Below are positions 15,495 to 23,039 of a DNA stretch of 51,057 bases, in pieces. Both the position numbers and the translations under genes were made by a program. The DNA is from Clostridia bacterium (GTDB lineage Bacteria; Bacillota; Clostridia; Christensenellales; Borkfalkiaceae): NCBI GenBank assembly GCA_900769545.1, contig CAAGGZ010000025.1, positions 1-51,057 on the forward strand, in the 5' to 3' direction. Under the pieces are notes generated by a model. The model had not been told where the DNA came from. It saw only the letters and a program-made list of their open reading frames with translations, and ran no database searches. Positions within the stretch are counted from its first letter, which is position 1. Each line of letters opens with the position of its first letter.

Positions 15495-16640
15495 CTCAGG
15501 GAGTTGCATATCTCCAGCCTTAATCCACCCCTTTTTACGCATAAATTCAGAAATAATCAAATTTAAAAGGATGGGTAAAATAAACATCAAAACAATAATG
15601 CCGATATAACCCAAAGCACCGTCTGTATACTTAAATAAATCAAATACACCGACCAAACCGCTGGTACCCATACCGCCGCCCGACGTACCGCATTTTAAGG
15701 CAAAAACACAGGTTGAAAGCGGACCGCAAATCGCGCTGGAAATAATCATCGGTAACATAATAACAGGCTTTTTCATAATATTGGGAATTTGCAACATACT
15801 CGTCCCAATCCCCTGCGAAATCAAGCCGCTCACTTTGTTTTCACGGAAGCTCGCTACGGCAAAGCCCACCATATGACAAGCGCAACCGACGGTAGCCGCT
15901 CCCCCAGCGAGCAAAATTGCTTCGTAATTCGCCAAGGAAACCGTTCCGTTTGCAAAACCCGTAATTACAGGACTAGAAACCGCCACCCAAATCGCCGCAG
16001 AGGACGTCGGCATCGTCAGCAAAATACCCATAATCACCGAAATGACAATACCCATGACAAAAGGCGTAATATCCGTTGCCATTGCGATCAAAACGCCCAA
16101 CTGGTTCACTAACCAAATGAAGGGATATGCCACGTACACACCTGCGAGCGACAATAACAATGACCCAAGCGGAACAAGCAAAATATCCAACTTCGTTTTC
16201 CCTGCGTACAGCCCGACGAGCTCCACCACGAACATCGTAACAACGTATGCGCCGATGGGATTTCCAGGAGCCCCAAGAGTCAACGTTGCAAAGGGAGCCG
16301 CCCCTACAATGAGCTTATCCGCAAACGCCCCCACCATACCTGCTACTGCCGCAGAAAATACGAGCAATTTATTTTTCCCGAGCGCGTGCGCAATCCCTAC
16401 GCCAATCCCTGCGCCCATCATGGATTTTGCAATATTTGCTATGTAGGCGAGGGTTTGCCCGATATAATTTCCGTCCCCGATTTGGTTAATCCAACCGGCA
16501 ATCTGCGCCAAAATCGTGCCTGCAATCAGGGTTACAAATAAGCCCTGCGCCATTCCCGAAAACGCCGTAATAAAATACCGTTTCGGCAATGCTTTTAAAT
16601 AGGTAACAAATTTGTTATTAGACGTATCTTTTTTACTCAT
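15492..16640 (-). CDS. PTS sugar transporter EIIC-like membrane protein
   Basis: A 382-residue polytopic membrane protein of the PTS_EIIC_2 type. Evidence is the opening KALPKRYFITAFSGMAQGLF, MMGAGIGVGIAHALG, NPIGAYVVTMFVVELVG, LTMPTSSAAIWVAVSSP, and GGGMGTSGLVG, with about ten hydrophobic segments. Such proteins carry the sugar path of a phosphotransferase system or act as related stand-alone transporters. No EIIA, EIIB or sugar-metabolism gene is nearby, so the substrate and phosphoryl donor cannot be named. ATG 16640 is preferred over an upstream TTG because GGAG is then about 11 nt away. The stop codon is inside the terminal repeat of the neighbouring MITE-like element. Confidence 0.82.
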   Translation of the reverse strand: MSKKDTSNNKFVTYLKALPKRYFITAFSGMAQGLFVTLIAGTILAQIAGWINQIGDGNYIGQTLAYIANIAKSMMGAGIGVGIAHALGKNKLLVFSAAVAGMVGAFADKLIVGAAPFATLTLGAPGNPIGAYVVTMFVVELVGLYAGKTKLDILLVPLGSLLLSLAGVYVAYPFIWLVNQLGVLIAMATDITPFVMGIVISVIMGILLTMPTSSAAIWVAVSSPVITGFANGTVSLANYEAILLAGGAATVGCACHMVGFAVASFRENKVSGLISQGIGTSMLQIPNIMKKPVIMLPMIISSAICGPLSTCVFALKCGTSGGGMGTSGLVGVFDLFKYTDGALGYIGIIVLMFILPILLNLIISEFMRKKGWIKAGDMQLPE

Positions 16641-16670
16641 TTTATACAAACTCCTACTGTTATTGATAAT

Positions 16671-16699
16671 ATTATATCGAATTAAAATACAAAATGCAA
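16671..16699 (-). promoter_or_regulatory. sigma-A promoter of the PTS gene
   Basis: TTGCAT (16699-16694), a 17 bp spacer and TATAAT (16676-16671) on the minus strand. Confidence 0.8.
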
Positions 16700-16711
16700 G
16701 CGTTTTAAGGC

Positions 16712-16733
16712 AATCGATAAAAATTTATTGATT
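16712..16733. promoter_or_regulatory. Palindrome upstream of the PTS promoter
   Basis: AATCGATAAA followed by AA and TTTATTGATT forms a 22-bp inverted repeat with one mismatch, ending about 12 bp upstream of the -35. Its position fits an activator or repressor site for the sugar transporter gene. The regulator is not in the window. Confidence 0.45.
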
Positions 16734-16766
16734 CGATAATTTTTATTGAACAAATAAAGCAAAAGA

Positions 16767-16793
16767 CCGCCTTAAACATAAAGTCTAAGGCGG
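16767..16793 (-). terminator. Terminator of the DUF1540 gene
   Basis: On the minus strand CCGCCTTA and TAAGGCGG pair around an 11-nt loop and are followed by TCTTTTGCTTT. Confidence 0.7.
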
Positions 16794-16813
16794 CTTTCCT
16801 TTTCCAGCTTTAA

Positions 16814-16984
16814 TTATTTCTTCTCAAAGCTGTCGCAGCAAGTACAGGATTCTGCATCGCAACTGCACGTATTTCCTACGTGGATTTTGCGAAGAGTACA
16901 ATAGTCCCCTGCTTTGTTGTACTTACATTCGGTTACTCCGCAACCGATTGCGGTATTTACTTCATGTCCGTTTTCATTCATCAT
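16814..16984 (-). CDS. DUF1540 cysteine-rich small protein
   Basis: A 56-residue protein with one DUF1540 module: CGVTECKYNKAGDYCTLRKI, then CSCDAESCTCCDSFE, eight Cys in all, very likely metal binding. The module is common in Clostridia and often found in small, sometimes spore-related proteins, but its function is not established. ATG 16984 is chosen because AAGGAGG lies 9 nt upstream. An 11-codon upstream extension (MRILFLRREFT) would overlap this site. It is divergent from rplI with a shared 130 bp control region. No clear sigma-A promoter was seen for this gene. Confidence 0.85.
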   Translation of the reverse strand: MMNENGHEVNTAIGCGVTECKYNKAGDYCTLRKIHVGNTCSCDAESCTCCDSFEKK

Positions 16985-17032
16985 AGTAAATTCCCTCCTT
17001 AAAAAGAGTATGCGCAAATTTGCAAAAGATTA

Positions 17033-17061
17033 TTGACATTTTCATTTTTTTCCTGTACAAT
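17033..17061 (+). promoter_or_regulatory. sigma-A promoter of rplI
   Basis: TTGACA (17033-17038), a 17 bp spacer and TACAAT (17056-17061) precede the rplI ribosome-binding site. Confidence 0.85.
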
Positions 17062-17117
17062 ATAGAGGAAGAGAAATATAGAGCGTTTTTCGCTTCTAAA
17101 TATAGGAGGATATGTAC

Positions 17118-17558
17118 ATGAAAGTTCTTTTAAAAGCAGACGTAAAAGGTACAGGTAAAAAAGGCGACGTTGTGGAAGTAGCAGACGGCTACGGCAGAAA
17201 CTTTTTGATTAAAAAAGGCTTAGCTATGGTGGCAACCGCGAGCAATGTAAACGAAGCGCAACAAAAGAAGGAAGCTGCGGCGTTCCACAAAGCAGAAGAA
17301 GTCAAAGCGACGAAAGCTTTGGCGCAGGAGCTCAACGGAAAATCCATTCCCGTTAAAATCAAAGTCGGTGAAAACGGAAAAGTATTCGGGAGCGTTACTT
17401 CCGCGCACGTTGCGGAATCTTTAAATGCAATGGGTTTTGACATTGATAAAAAGAAAATTAAAATGGATTCCGTTAAAAACGTAGGTTCTTACCCTGCGGA
17501 AATTCGTTTAATGGAAAATATCAGCGCAAAAATCACCGTTGTGGTAGAAGGCTTATAA
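17118..17558 (+). CDS. rplI: 50S ribosomal protein L9
   Basis: A 146-residue protein with the classical L9 layout. The N-terminal RNA-binding domain reads MKVLLKADVKGTGKKGDVVEV and DGYGRNFLIKKGLA. A long connecting helix rich in Ala, Glu and Lys follows, and the C-terminal domain has KVGENGKVFGSVTSAHVAESL. L9 binds 23S rRNA at the base of the L1 stalk and helps maintain reading frame. The ATG at 17118 has GGAGG 8 nt upstream; the ATG at 17112 would be only 2 nt from it. It is transcribed alone rather than with rpsF, ssb and rpsR or with dnaB, which are frequent partners. Confidence 0.97.
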   Translation: MKVLLKADVKGTGKKGDVVEVADGYGRNFLIKKGLAMVATASNVNEAQQKKEAAAFHKAEEVKATKALAQELNGKSIPVKIKVGENGKVFGSVTSAHVAESLNAMGFDIDKKKIKMDSVKNVGSYPAEIRLMENISAKITVVVEGL

Positions 17559-17566
17559 AAAAATAT

Positions 17567-17589
17567 CCGCTCCGCTATCGGCGGAGCGG
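17567..17589 (+). terminator. Hairpin after rplI
   Basis: A perfect GC-rich stem CCGCTCCGC / GCGGAGCGG with a 5-nt loop, but no following T run (GTAACAACG). It may be a weak terminator or a 3' stabilising hairpin that lets some transcription reach the YitT gene. Confidence 0.5.
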
Positions 17590-17636
17590 TAACAACGTAT
17601 ATATAATATAGGAAGAAATCAGAACGAGAGGTTTAT

Positions 17637-18662
17637 ATGCCAAACAAACAGCCCTTAGTCACTCCGCAAACGAGCGCTACAAACAACCTGCCGCCCAAAA
17701 TCACGAAAGAGAGCTTGACCGCGTTGGAAAAGAGCGCAAAAAAACAGCATCTTACCACCGTTAAAATCATTCTTTACTCCATTTTGTCGTCACTGTTGGT
17801 GTCTTTTGCCGCATATTCTTTGATCGCGCCAAATAATTTCACCATTGGCGGCATATCGGGTATCGCTATTCTTATCAGCGTTGCAACAAACCGCGCAATT
17901 CCACAAAGTATTGCGGTATTTTGCTTGAATGCCCCTCTCGTAATTTTGGCATTCTTCTTTGTAAAAAAACGCTTTGCCTTGCTTTCAACGCTCAATATTT
18001 TATTACAGTCCCTTTGGCTCCTTTTAATCGAGCAGCTACTCCCCGATTTTCAAATCACTTTCCCCGGTGGAGAAGCCTCCAAAATTTTTGCAGCTTTAGC
18101 GGCAGGGCTTTGCATCGGCGCGGCGATTGCGCTCGCATTCAAAGTCGGCGGAAGCACGGGCGGCGCGGATATTTTGGCAGTACTTATCCAAAAAAAATTG
18201 GCGGCAAGCTCGATTGCGTGGATGCTGTTTGCCATCAACTGCATCGTTATTGCCTCCTCTTTGTTCGTATTCCCCACGCCTGATAAAGAAGAAACGGGCG
18301 CATTGTATTACGGCGTTATGTTTTTGCCTATCATAATCTCGGCATTTGAAGCGTATATCGAGAGCAAAACGAACGAAGCTTTAATGAACGGGTTGCACTC
18401 CGCAAGAGAGTTCCGTATTATTACCAGTAAGCCCGATCTAATGGCGAGCGTATTGATGCACGAATTGAGCCGTGGCGTTACGGCAATCCCCGTAACGGGT
18501 ATGTACACGAAGGAAGACAAAACGATGCTCTCTTGCATCGTAAGTCGCAGACAGGTGACTACGTTAAAGCGTATCATTAAAGCGGTTGACCCTGATTCTT
18601 TTGCGATTATGTATAACGTTTCGCAGGTAATTGGGCTTGGATTTTACTCCGAAGAAATTTAA
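17637..18662 (+). CDS. YitT family membrane protein (DUF161 and DUF2179)
   Basis: A 341-residue protein. A polar N-terminus of about 45 residues is followed by five to six membrane helices with the YitT marks SLIAPNNFTIGGISGIAIL and ALAFKVGGSTGGADILAVLI (near residue 175). A cytosolic DUF2179 domain from about residue 255 reads REFRIITSKPDLMASVLMHEL, GVTAIPVTGMYTKEDKTML, and VDPDSFAIMYNVSQVIG. The family is widespread in Firmicutes and often duplicated; transport function is presumed and the substrate is unknown. It starts 78 nt after rplI and may be partly cotranscribed. GAGAGG precedes the ATG. Confidence 0.93.
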   Translation: MPNKQPLVTPQTSATNNLPPKITKESLTALEKSAKKQHLTTVKIILYSILSSLLVSFAAYSLIAPNNFTIGGISGIAILISVATNRAIPQSIAVFCLNAPLVILAFFFVKKRFALLSTLNILLQSLWLLLIEQLLPDFQITFPGGEASKIFAALAAGLCIGAAIALAFKVGGSTGGADILAVLIQKKLAASSIAWMLFAINCIVIASSLFVFPTPDKEETGALYYGVMFLPIIISAFEAYIESKTNEALMNGLHSAREFRIITSKPDLMASVLMHELSRGVTAIPVTGMYTKEDKTMLSCIVSRRQVTTLKRIIKAVDPDSFAIMYNVSQVIGLGFYSEEI

Positions 18663-18668
18663 TTTAGC

Positions 18669-18700
18669 GAGGAAGAGCGTGTTTCTCTTCCTCTTTTTTT
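18669..18700 (+). terminator. Intrinsic terminator after the YitT gene
   Basis: GAGGAAGAG / CTCTTCCTC with a 7-nt loop followed by seven T. A second weaker hairpin with a T run lies at about 18743-18792 (AATGCAAAAAA with TTTTTCGCATT), just before the HU promoter. Confidence 0.88.
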
Positions 18701-18803
18701 CAGTTTTTAGCCGTTTTTTGTAAAAAGTTGCGCACAAATACGAAAAAAATGCAAAAAATCCTTTATTTTTAAGGGTTTTTCGCATTTTTTTTACGTTTCC
18801 CTC

Positions 18804-18832
18804 TTCACAAATGCTTTTAAATGCGGTATAAT
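18804..18832 (+). promoter_or_regulatory. sigma-A promoter of the HU gene
   Basis: TTCACA (18804-18809), a 17 bp spacer and TATAAT (18827-18832). Confidence 0.78.
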
Positions 18833-18899
18833 GGAATCACTTAAAGATTTTAACGTTTTTAAGAATATAAAAAATTTATTTAAAAGGGGATTTACTCTT

Positions 18900-19175
18900 A
18901 TGAACAAAGGCGAATTGATTAAAGCAATGGCAGAAAAAGCAGGTTTCACGAACAAAGACGCAGCAGCAGCTTATGAAGCATTCGTAGCTTCCATTACGGA
19001 CGCTTTGAAAGCAGGCGAAAAGGTTCAGCTCGTTGGCTTCGGTACTTTCGAAGTTAAAGACGTTCCCGCTAAAACCGGTATCAACCCTCAGACGAAGGCT
19101 CCCGTTAAAATTGCAGCTTGCAAGAAGCCCGTTATGAAGTTTGGTAAAGCTTACAAAGAAATCATCAACAACTAA
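18900..19175 (+). CDS. HU family DNA-binding protein
   Basis: A 91-residue nucleoid protein. The HU fold is evident from MNKGELIKAMAEKAGFTNKDA, AFVASITDALKAGEKVQLVGF and GTFEVKD. The DNA-intercalating arm reads AKTGINPQTKAPVKIAACKKP, and the end is FGKAYKEIINN. The arm keeps the NPQT pattern with the intercalating Pro, and IAACKKP replaces the more usual IPASKVP. HU bends and packs DNA as a dimer. A 23-codon in-frame extension upstream is rejected because it begins at the -10 box; AGGGGA lies before the ATG at 18900. Confidence 0.95.
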   Translation: MNKGELIKAMAEKAGFTNKDAAAAYEAFVASITDALKAGEKVQLVGFGTFEVKDVPAKTGINPQTKAPVKIAACKKPVMKFGKAYKEIINN

Positions 19176-19188
19176 TTTGATTCATAAG

Positions 19189-19216
19189 AAAAGCCGAGGA
19201 AATTCCTCGGCTTTTT
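19189..19216. terminator. Bidirectional terminator between HU and ABC genes
   Basis: AAAAGCCGAGGAA / TTCCTCGGCTTTT with a one-base centre and A/T-rich flanks on both sides, between convergent genes. Confidence 0.88.
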
Positions 19217-19218
19217 CT

Positions 19219-20997
19219 TTATGCGCTCTCATATTGGCTTTTCCAAAGCTCCGCATAAAAACCGCCCTTTGCCAGCAATTCTTCATGCTTACCAATATCG
19301 ACAATCTCTCCGTGGTCTACCGCCAATATTTTATCAGCATGAACAATGGTAGAAAGTCGGTGCGCGATAACAAAACACGTTTTCTTTTTTTGGAGTTCGT
19401 CCATCGCTTTCTGAATATAAATTTCCGTACGAGTATCCACGTCAGAAGTTGCTTCGTCAAGAATAAGTATCGGCTTATCCGAAAGAAAAGCCCTCGCAAT
19501 CGTCAATAATTGTTTTTGACCGCCCGACAAAGCCGTCGCGTCCGAAAGCACCGTATCGTACCCGTTAGGAAGCAAGGAAATAAATCCATCCGCATACGCC
19601 GATTTTGCCGCGCGTTCCACGTCAGCTCTCGTAGCACCTGCCTTACCGTAAGCAATGTTTTCCGCTACCGTACCCTCAAAGAGCCACGTATCCTGCAAAA
19701 CCATAGAGATATTTTCACGTAAAATTCCCCGATTGATTTGCGAAACGTCTTGCTCGTCAATAAAAATGCGACCGCTTTGCGGCTCGTAAAAACGCATTAA
19801 AAGATTCACGAGCGTTGTTTTACCGCCGCCCGTCGGGCCAACAATTGCCACCTTTTGTCCTGCTTCTGCCGTTAAAGATAATCCTTTTAAAACAGGTTTG
19901 TCTTCTATATAAGAAAATTCTACGTTTTCAAACCGTACGTTTCCTCGCACGGGCGAGGAAAAACCTTTGTTCTGCACAGACATTTCACGCTCGTCTAAAA
20001 ATTCATACACCTTTTTAGCGGACGATCCTAACAACTGAACAGACGAAAAGCCGTTTGCAATCAGCATAAGCGGTGATGAAAAATTCTTGGAATAAAGCAC
20101 GAGCGTAACTACCGTTTCCACCCCCATAACGCCTTTCATAGATAAATAACCGCCTAAAAAACATACCACAATGAAGGACAAATGATTGACAAAACCCACC
20201 ACGGGTTGCACTAACGCAGAAAGGAAATTGGCTTTTTTACTGATTTCAGAAAGCCGATGGCTGATGGCTACGTATTCTTCAAACCGACCTTTTTCCATAC
20301 CGAAATTTTTTACCGTTTCCAAGCCTCCATACGTTTCCTCCGCAAAGGCATACAGAGCGTCATACTCATCCCACAAGCGGTTGTACTGCTTCGCGCTGGT
20401 TTTGGCTATAACCGTTGCAACAACCGCTGAAAGCGGTGTAAGCAGTAAAACCATCGTGGCAATCAAAGCATTTTCCGAAAGCATCATCACGGTCATTGCT
20501 CCAATCTGTAAACCGCCCATAATGACAACGTCTATCGTTTCGTGAATATTACCGCCCATCTCCCCTACGTTTCTATGGATACGCGACAGCATTTCCCCCG
20601 TTGTCGTTTTATCCAGATAAGAGAGCGGCAAACGGGAAATTTTATCCGAAAGCTGAATACGTTTCCCTGCCGTAATTTTATTTGTCATAGCGTTGGTAAT
20701 AAAAAAGGCTTTAGCAAAAGAAAACAACGCATAACAAGCATAAGTAATCAGCAGAAACAGAATCGGCTTCGTCAGACTATTCAAGAATACCTCTGCGTTT
20801 CCCTGCGAAAGGGAGTAATCACTGATAGCGCCCACCAACGAACCCAACAATTTGGGAGAAACCACGTTACACGCAATCACGCCGATTGCGCAAACAAAAA
20901 TTGCAATGAGCCACCAACGAACGGTGAGCAAATCCCGTATCATTCTGCCAAGCGCCCATAAGGCGCCCGTTTTTTTATGTTTTTCCTTTTTACTCAT
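19219..20997 (-). CDS. ABC exporter subunit with canonical ATPase site
   Basis: A 592-residue half-transporter. Six membrane helices fill about residues 25-310, and the nucleotide-binding domain follows. Walker A is VGPTGGGKTTL, the signature is LSGGQKQL, Walker B with the catalytic Glu is PILILDEATSDVD, and the switch His is in IAHRLSTI. Its NBD is complete, in contrast to its partner. The start has GGGAGGTGATTTGA immediately upstream and overlaps the partner gene by 8 nt, so the two are coupled and should form one heterodimeric type IV exporter. Such pairs commonly export drugs or peptides; the substrate here is unknown. Confidence 0.93.
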   Translation of the reverse strand: MSKKEKHKKTGALWALGRMIRDLLTVRWWLIAIFVCAIGVIACNVVSPKLLGSLVGAISDYSLSQGNAEVFLNSLTKPILFLLITYACYALFSFAKAFFITNAMTNKITAGKRIQLSDKISRLPLSYLDKTTTGEMLSRIHRNVGEMGGNIHETIDVVIMGGLQIGAMTVMMLSENALIATMVLLLTPLSAVVATVIAKTSAKQYNRLWDEYDALYAFAEETYGGLETVKNFGMEKGRFEEYVAISHRLSEISKKANFLSALVQPVVGFVNHLSFIVVCFLGGYLSMKGVMGVETVVTLVLYSKNFSSPLMLIANGFSSVQLLGSSAKKVYEFLDEREMSVQNKGFSSPVRGNVRFENVEFSYIEDKPVLKGLSLTAEAGQKVAIVGPTGGGKTTLVNLLMRFYEPQSGRIFIDEQDVSQINRGILRENISMVLQDTWLFEGTVAENIAYGKAGATRADVERAAKSAYADGFISLLPNGYDTVLSDATALSGGQKQLLTIARAFLSDKPILILDEATSDVDTRTEIYIQKAMDELQKKKTCFVIAHRLSTIVHADKILAVDHGEIVDIGKHEELLAKGGFYAELWKSQYESA

Positions 20998-22711
20998 TCA
21001 AATCACCTCCCATTTGCGAAAGATGTATCTCACGGTACAACGCGCAGCTTTCCAAGAGCTGCTCGTGCCGACCGACCGCAATCAGGCTGCCGCCGTCGAA
21101 TACAAAAATCTTATCGCAAGTTTTTGCCGAGGACACGCGTTGCGTAACAATAATCTGCGTTTTTCCGTTTAAACGCGCTTTCAAACGCGCGCGCAGACGG
21201 GACTCCGTTAAAAAATCCAACGCAGAAAAGCTGTCGTCGAATATGTAGATAGGCGCGTCTTTCAATAGCGCGCGCGCAATACAAACTCTCTGTTTTTGTC
21301 CTCCGGAAAGATTGCCGCCACGTTCCCCAATGGCATAATCAAGACCTTCCTCCCTCTCCTCCAAAAAACCATATAATTGTCCGTCGGAAATCGCCGAAAG
21401 CACTTCTTCGTCCGTATGCGTCCCCGACGTGTCCACGCTTTTTCTCAACGTTCCCGAAAAGACAATATCACGTTGGCGTACACAAGAAATACACTTACGC
21501 ACCTCAGTGGGCGGATATAAGGAAATATCCTTGTCTCCAAAATAAATTTTCCCCTCCGACGGCGTATCCAGCCCACACAAAAGTCGAACAAGCGTACTTT
21601 TCCCCGAGCCTGTACCGCCGATAAACGCTACTGTTTCCCCCTTTTCTATGGTTGCGGTAACTCCTGCAAGCGCAAGCCCGTCGCCCGTATAAGAGAATCC
21701 AACGTTTTCCAGACGTATGCTTCCATCTGCAAGCAACGTTTCTTTAGCAAAACCCTCGTCTTCGTTCGCCTCAGATAAAATTTCGGAAATTCGAACGCAA
21801 TTTGTACGGAATCGGGGTATCTCGGAAAGAAAATAAGAAACGTTCAATATCCCCGACGTAATCATACCTACATATTCGATAACCGCCAATACGCCGCCTG
21901 CCGTCAACAGCGTATTCGGCGAAGCGATTTGCTTTGCTCCCGTTGCAAGAATGACAACCGTGGCGACGTTCAATACGAACATAGATATAGGCGCAATCAA
22001 TTCCGCTCGCATATTCCCCCGAACAATACTTTTCGACATTTGTCGGGTCGCTTTTTCAATTTTTGCCTGTTCGGTGTGTTCTTGGTTGAATGCGCGAACC
22101 ACACGAATCCCCGAAAGCCGAGCGCTAATCAAAGCATTCTGCTTATCAATTTGCTCATCGGCGGTTTTCCAATGCTTATGCGTATTTCTCCCACATAAAT
22201 ATACAACCAGTACAACAATGGGCGTAAACGCCAACAGAATACTCGCCAAAGCGGCAGATTTACGAAAGGCAAGCACCGTTCCGACAATCAACGTGACGGG
22301 AATAGACGCCATCATAGATAAAACCGTACCCGTAACGTCGCCAATGCGGTCTACGTCCTCCGTGGAACGAGTCAACAATGCGCCCGTACCGAAGCTTTTT
22401 AATTTTTTTGGAGACATAGAAAGCACTTTTTTAAATACTCTTATTCGTAAATCGTGGTTAAAGCCCAAAATAGCGTTATTCCCTATCTTATAGGAAAGTA
22501 CGGTAAAAACCACGTCTGCTACCGTCACTGCCGCCATTAAAGCGCAAGCCTTATACACATACTCCATATCCCCTGCATTGATACCGTTATCTACAACGCC
22601 TGTCATTAGCGTAGGGAGCGCCACCATACACAGCGTGGAAAGCACGTATAATAGAAACGTAATCAAAAGCGGTAATACGTATTTTTTTATATCTTTAAAA
22701 ATTTCTGTCAT
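20990..22711 (-). CDS. ABC exporter subunit with degenerate ATPase site
   Basis: A 573-residue half-transporter from ATG 22711 (AAGGAG 5 nt upstream; a 23-codon upstream extension is rejected because it overlaps the leader terminator). The membrane domain is about residues 1-310. The NBD has Walker A IGGTGSGKSTL and signature LSGGQKQRV, but Walker B reads IYIFDDSFSALD, with Asp in place of the catalytic Glu, and the switch reads IVTQRVSS, with Gln in place of His. These two changes mark the non-hydrolysing site of heterodimeric exporters such as TM287/288 and BmrCD. It is the first gene of the pair, preceded by an attenuator-like leader. Confidence 0.93.
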   Translation of the reverse strand: MTEIFKDIKKYVLPLLITFLLYVLSTLCMVALPTLMTGVVDNGINAGDMEYVYKACALMAAVTVADVVFTVLSYKIGNNAILGFNHDLRIRVFKKVLSMSPKKLKSFGTGALLTRSTEDVDRIGDVTGTVLSMMASIPVTLIVGTVLAFRKSAALASILLAFTPIVVLVVYLCGRNTHKHWKTADEQIDKQNALISARLSGIRVVRAFNQEHTEQAKIEKATRQMSKSIVRGNMRAELIAPISMFVLNVATVVILATGAKQIASPNTLLTAGGVLAVIEYVGMITSGILNVSYFLSEIPRFRTNCVRISEILSEANEDEGFAKETLLADGSIRLENVGFSYTGDGLALAGVTATIEKGETVAFIGGTGSGKSTLVRLLCGLDTPSEGKIYFGDKDISLYPPTEVRKCISCVRQRDIVFSGTLRKSVDTSGTHTDEEVLSAISDGQLYGFLEEREEGLDYAIGERGGNLSGGQKQRVCIARALLKDAPIYIFDDSFSALDFLTESRLRARLKARLNGKTQIIVTQRVSSAKTCDKIFVFDGGSLIAVGRHEQLLESCALYREIHLSQMGGDLNE

Positions 22712-22739
22712 ATTTACTCCTTGGTATTTGAAAATACCG

Positions 22740-22785
22740 AAAAAAAAACGTGCGCAAAGACTTGACAATAGTCTATACACACGTT
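22740..22785 (-). terminator. Leader terminator ahead of the ABC exporter genes
   Basis: On the minus strand AACGTGTG (22785-22778) pairs with CGCACGTT (22754-22747), with an inner AGACT/AGTCT stem, followed by nine T. It sits between a 30-codon leader ORF and the exporter start, so it would stop transcription before the genes unless disrupted. ACGTAAA just after the leader stop codon can pair with TTTAACGT at the 5' edge of the terminator arm, a possible antiterminator. Confidence 0.75.
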
Positions 22786-22809
22786 AAAAAGACGCAAAAT
22801 CGCTTTACG

Positions 22810-22902
22810 TTATGATAACCATTCGTCAAATCCGAAAAAATCGCAAACTAAAATAACCCTATACGGGTTTAAATACTTCCAAAGCGTGTCCGCCTCATAC
22901 AT
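22810..22902 (-). CDS. 30-codon leader ORF of the ABC exporter operon
   Basis: In the leader, ATG 22902 opens a 30-residue frame, MYEADTLWKYLNPYRVILV then CDFFGFDEWLS and stop at 22812-22810. It ends about 25 nt before the terminator arm. It lies fully within the predicted transcript from the promoter at 22994-23022. The ribosome-binding site is weak (GGATTGATACTTCT before the ATG). It resembles no protein I recognise, except that KYLNPYRV recalls the opening of many ABC transporter membrane domains. Its position fits a regulatory peptide whose translation controls the terminator, as described for bmrB ahead of bmrCD in Bacillus. This is an inference and the ORF could be untranslated. Confidence 0.5.
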   Translation of the reverse strand: MYEADTLWKYLNPYRVILVCDFFGFDEWLS

Positions 22903-22993
22903 AGAAGTATCAATCCATTACGATAATTTTTCTCAACGACGAATAATGATCATGTTTGTTTTAAGAAAACTCCTTTTCTTGTTTATTGAATAT

Positions 22994-23034
22994 ATTATAT
23001 ACCTTAAAATAGGCAAAGTCAAGTATTTTGACTT
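22994..23034 (-). promoter_or_regulatory. Promoter of the ABC exporter operon with an overlapping palindrome
   Basis: TTGACT (23022-23017), a 17 bp spacer and TATAAT (22999-22994) are on the minus strand. The -35 is part of an inverted repeat AAGTCAA / TTGACTT spanning 23016-23034, a possible operator or the 3' hairpin of trpS. The predicted start near 22987 gives a leader of about 275 nt. Confidence 0.8.
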
Positions 23035-23039
23035 CACTT

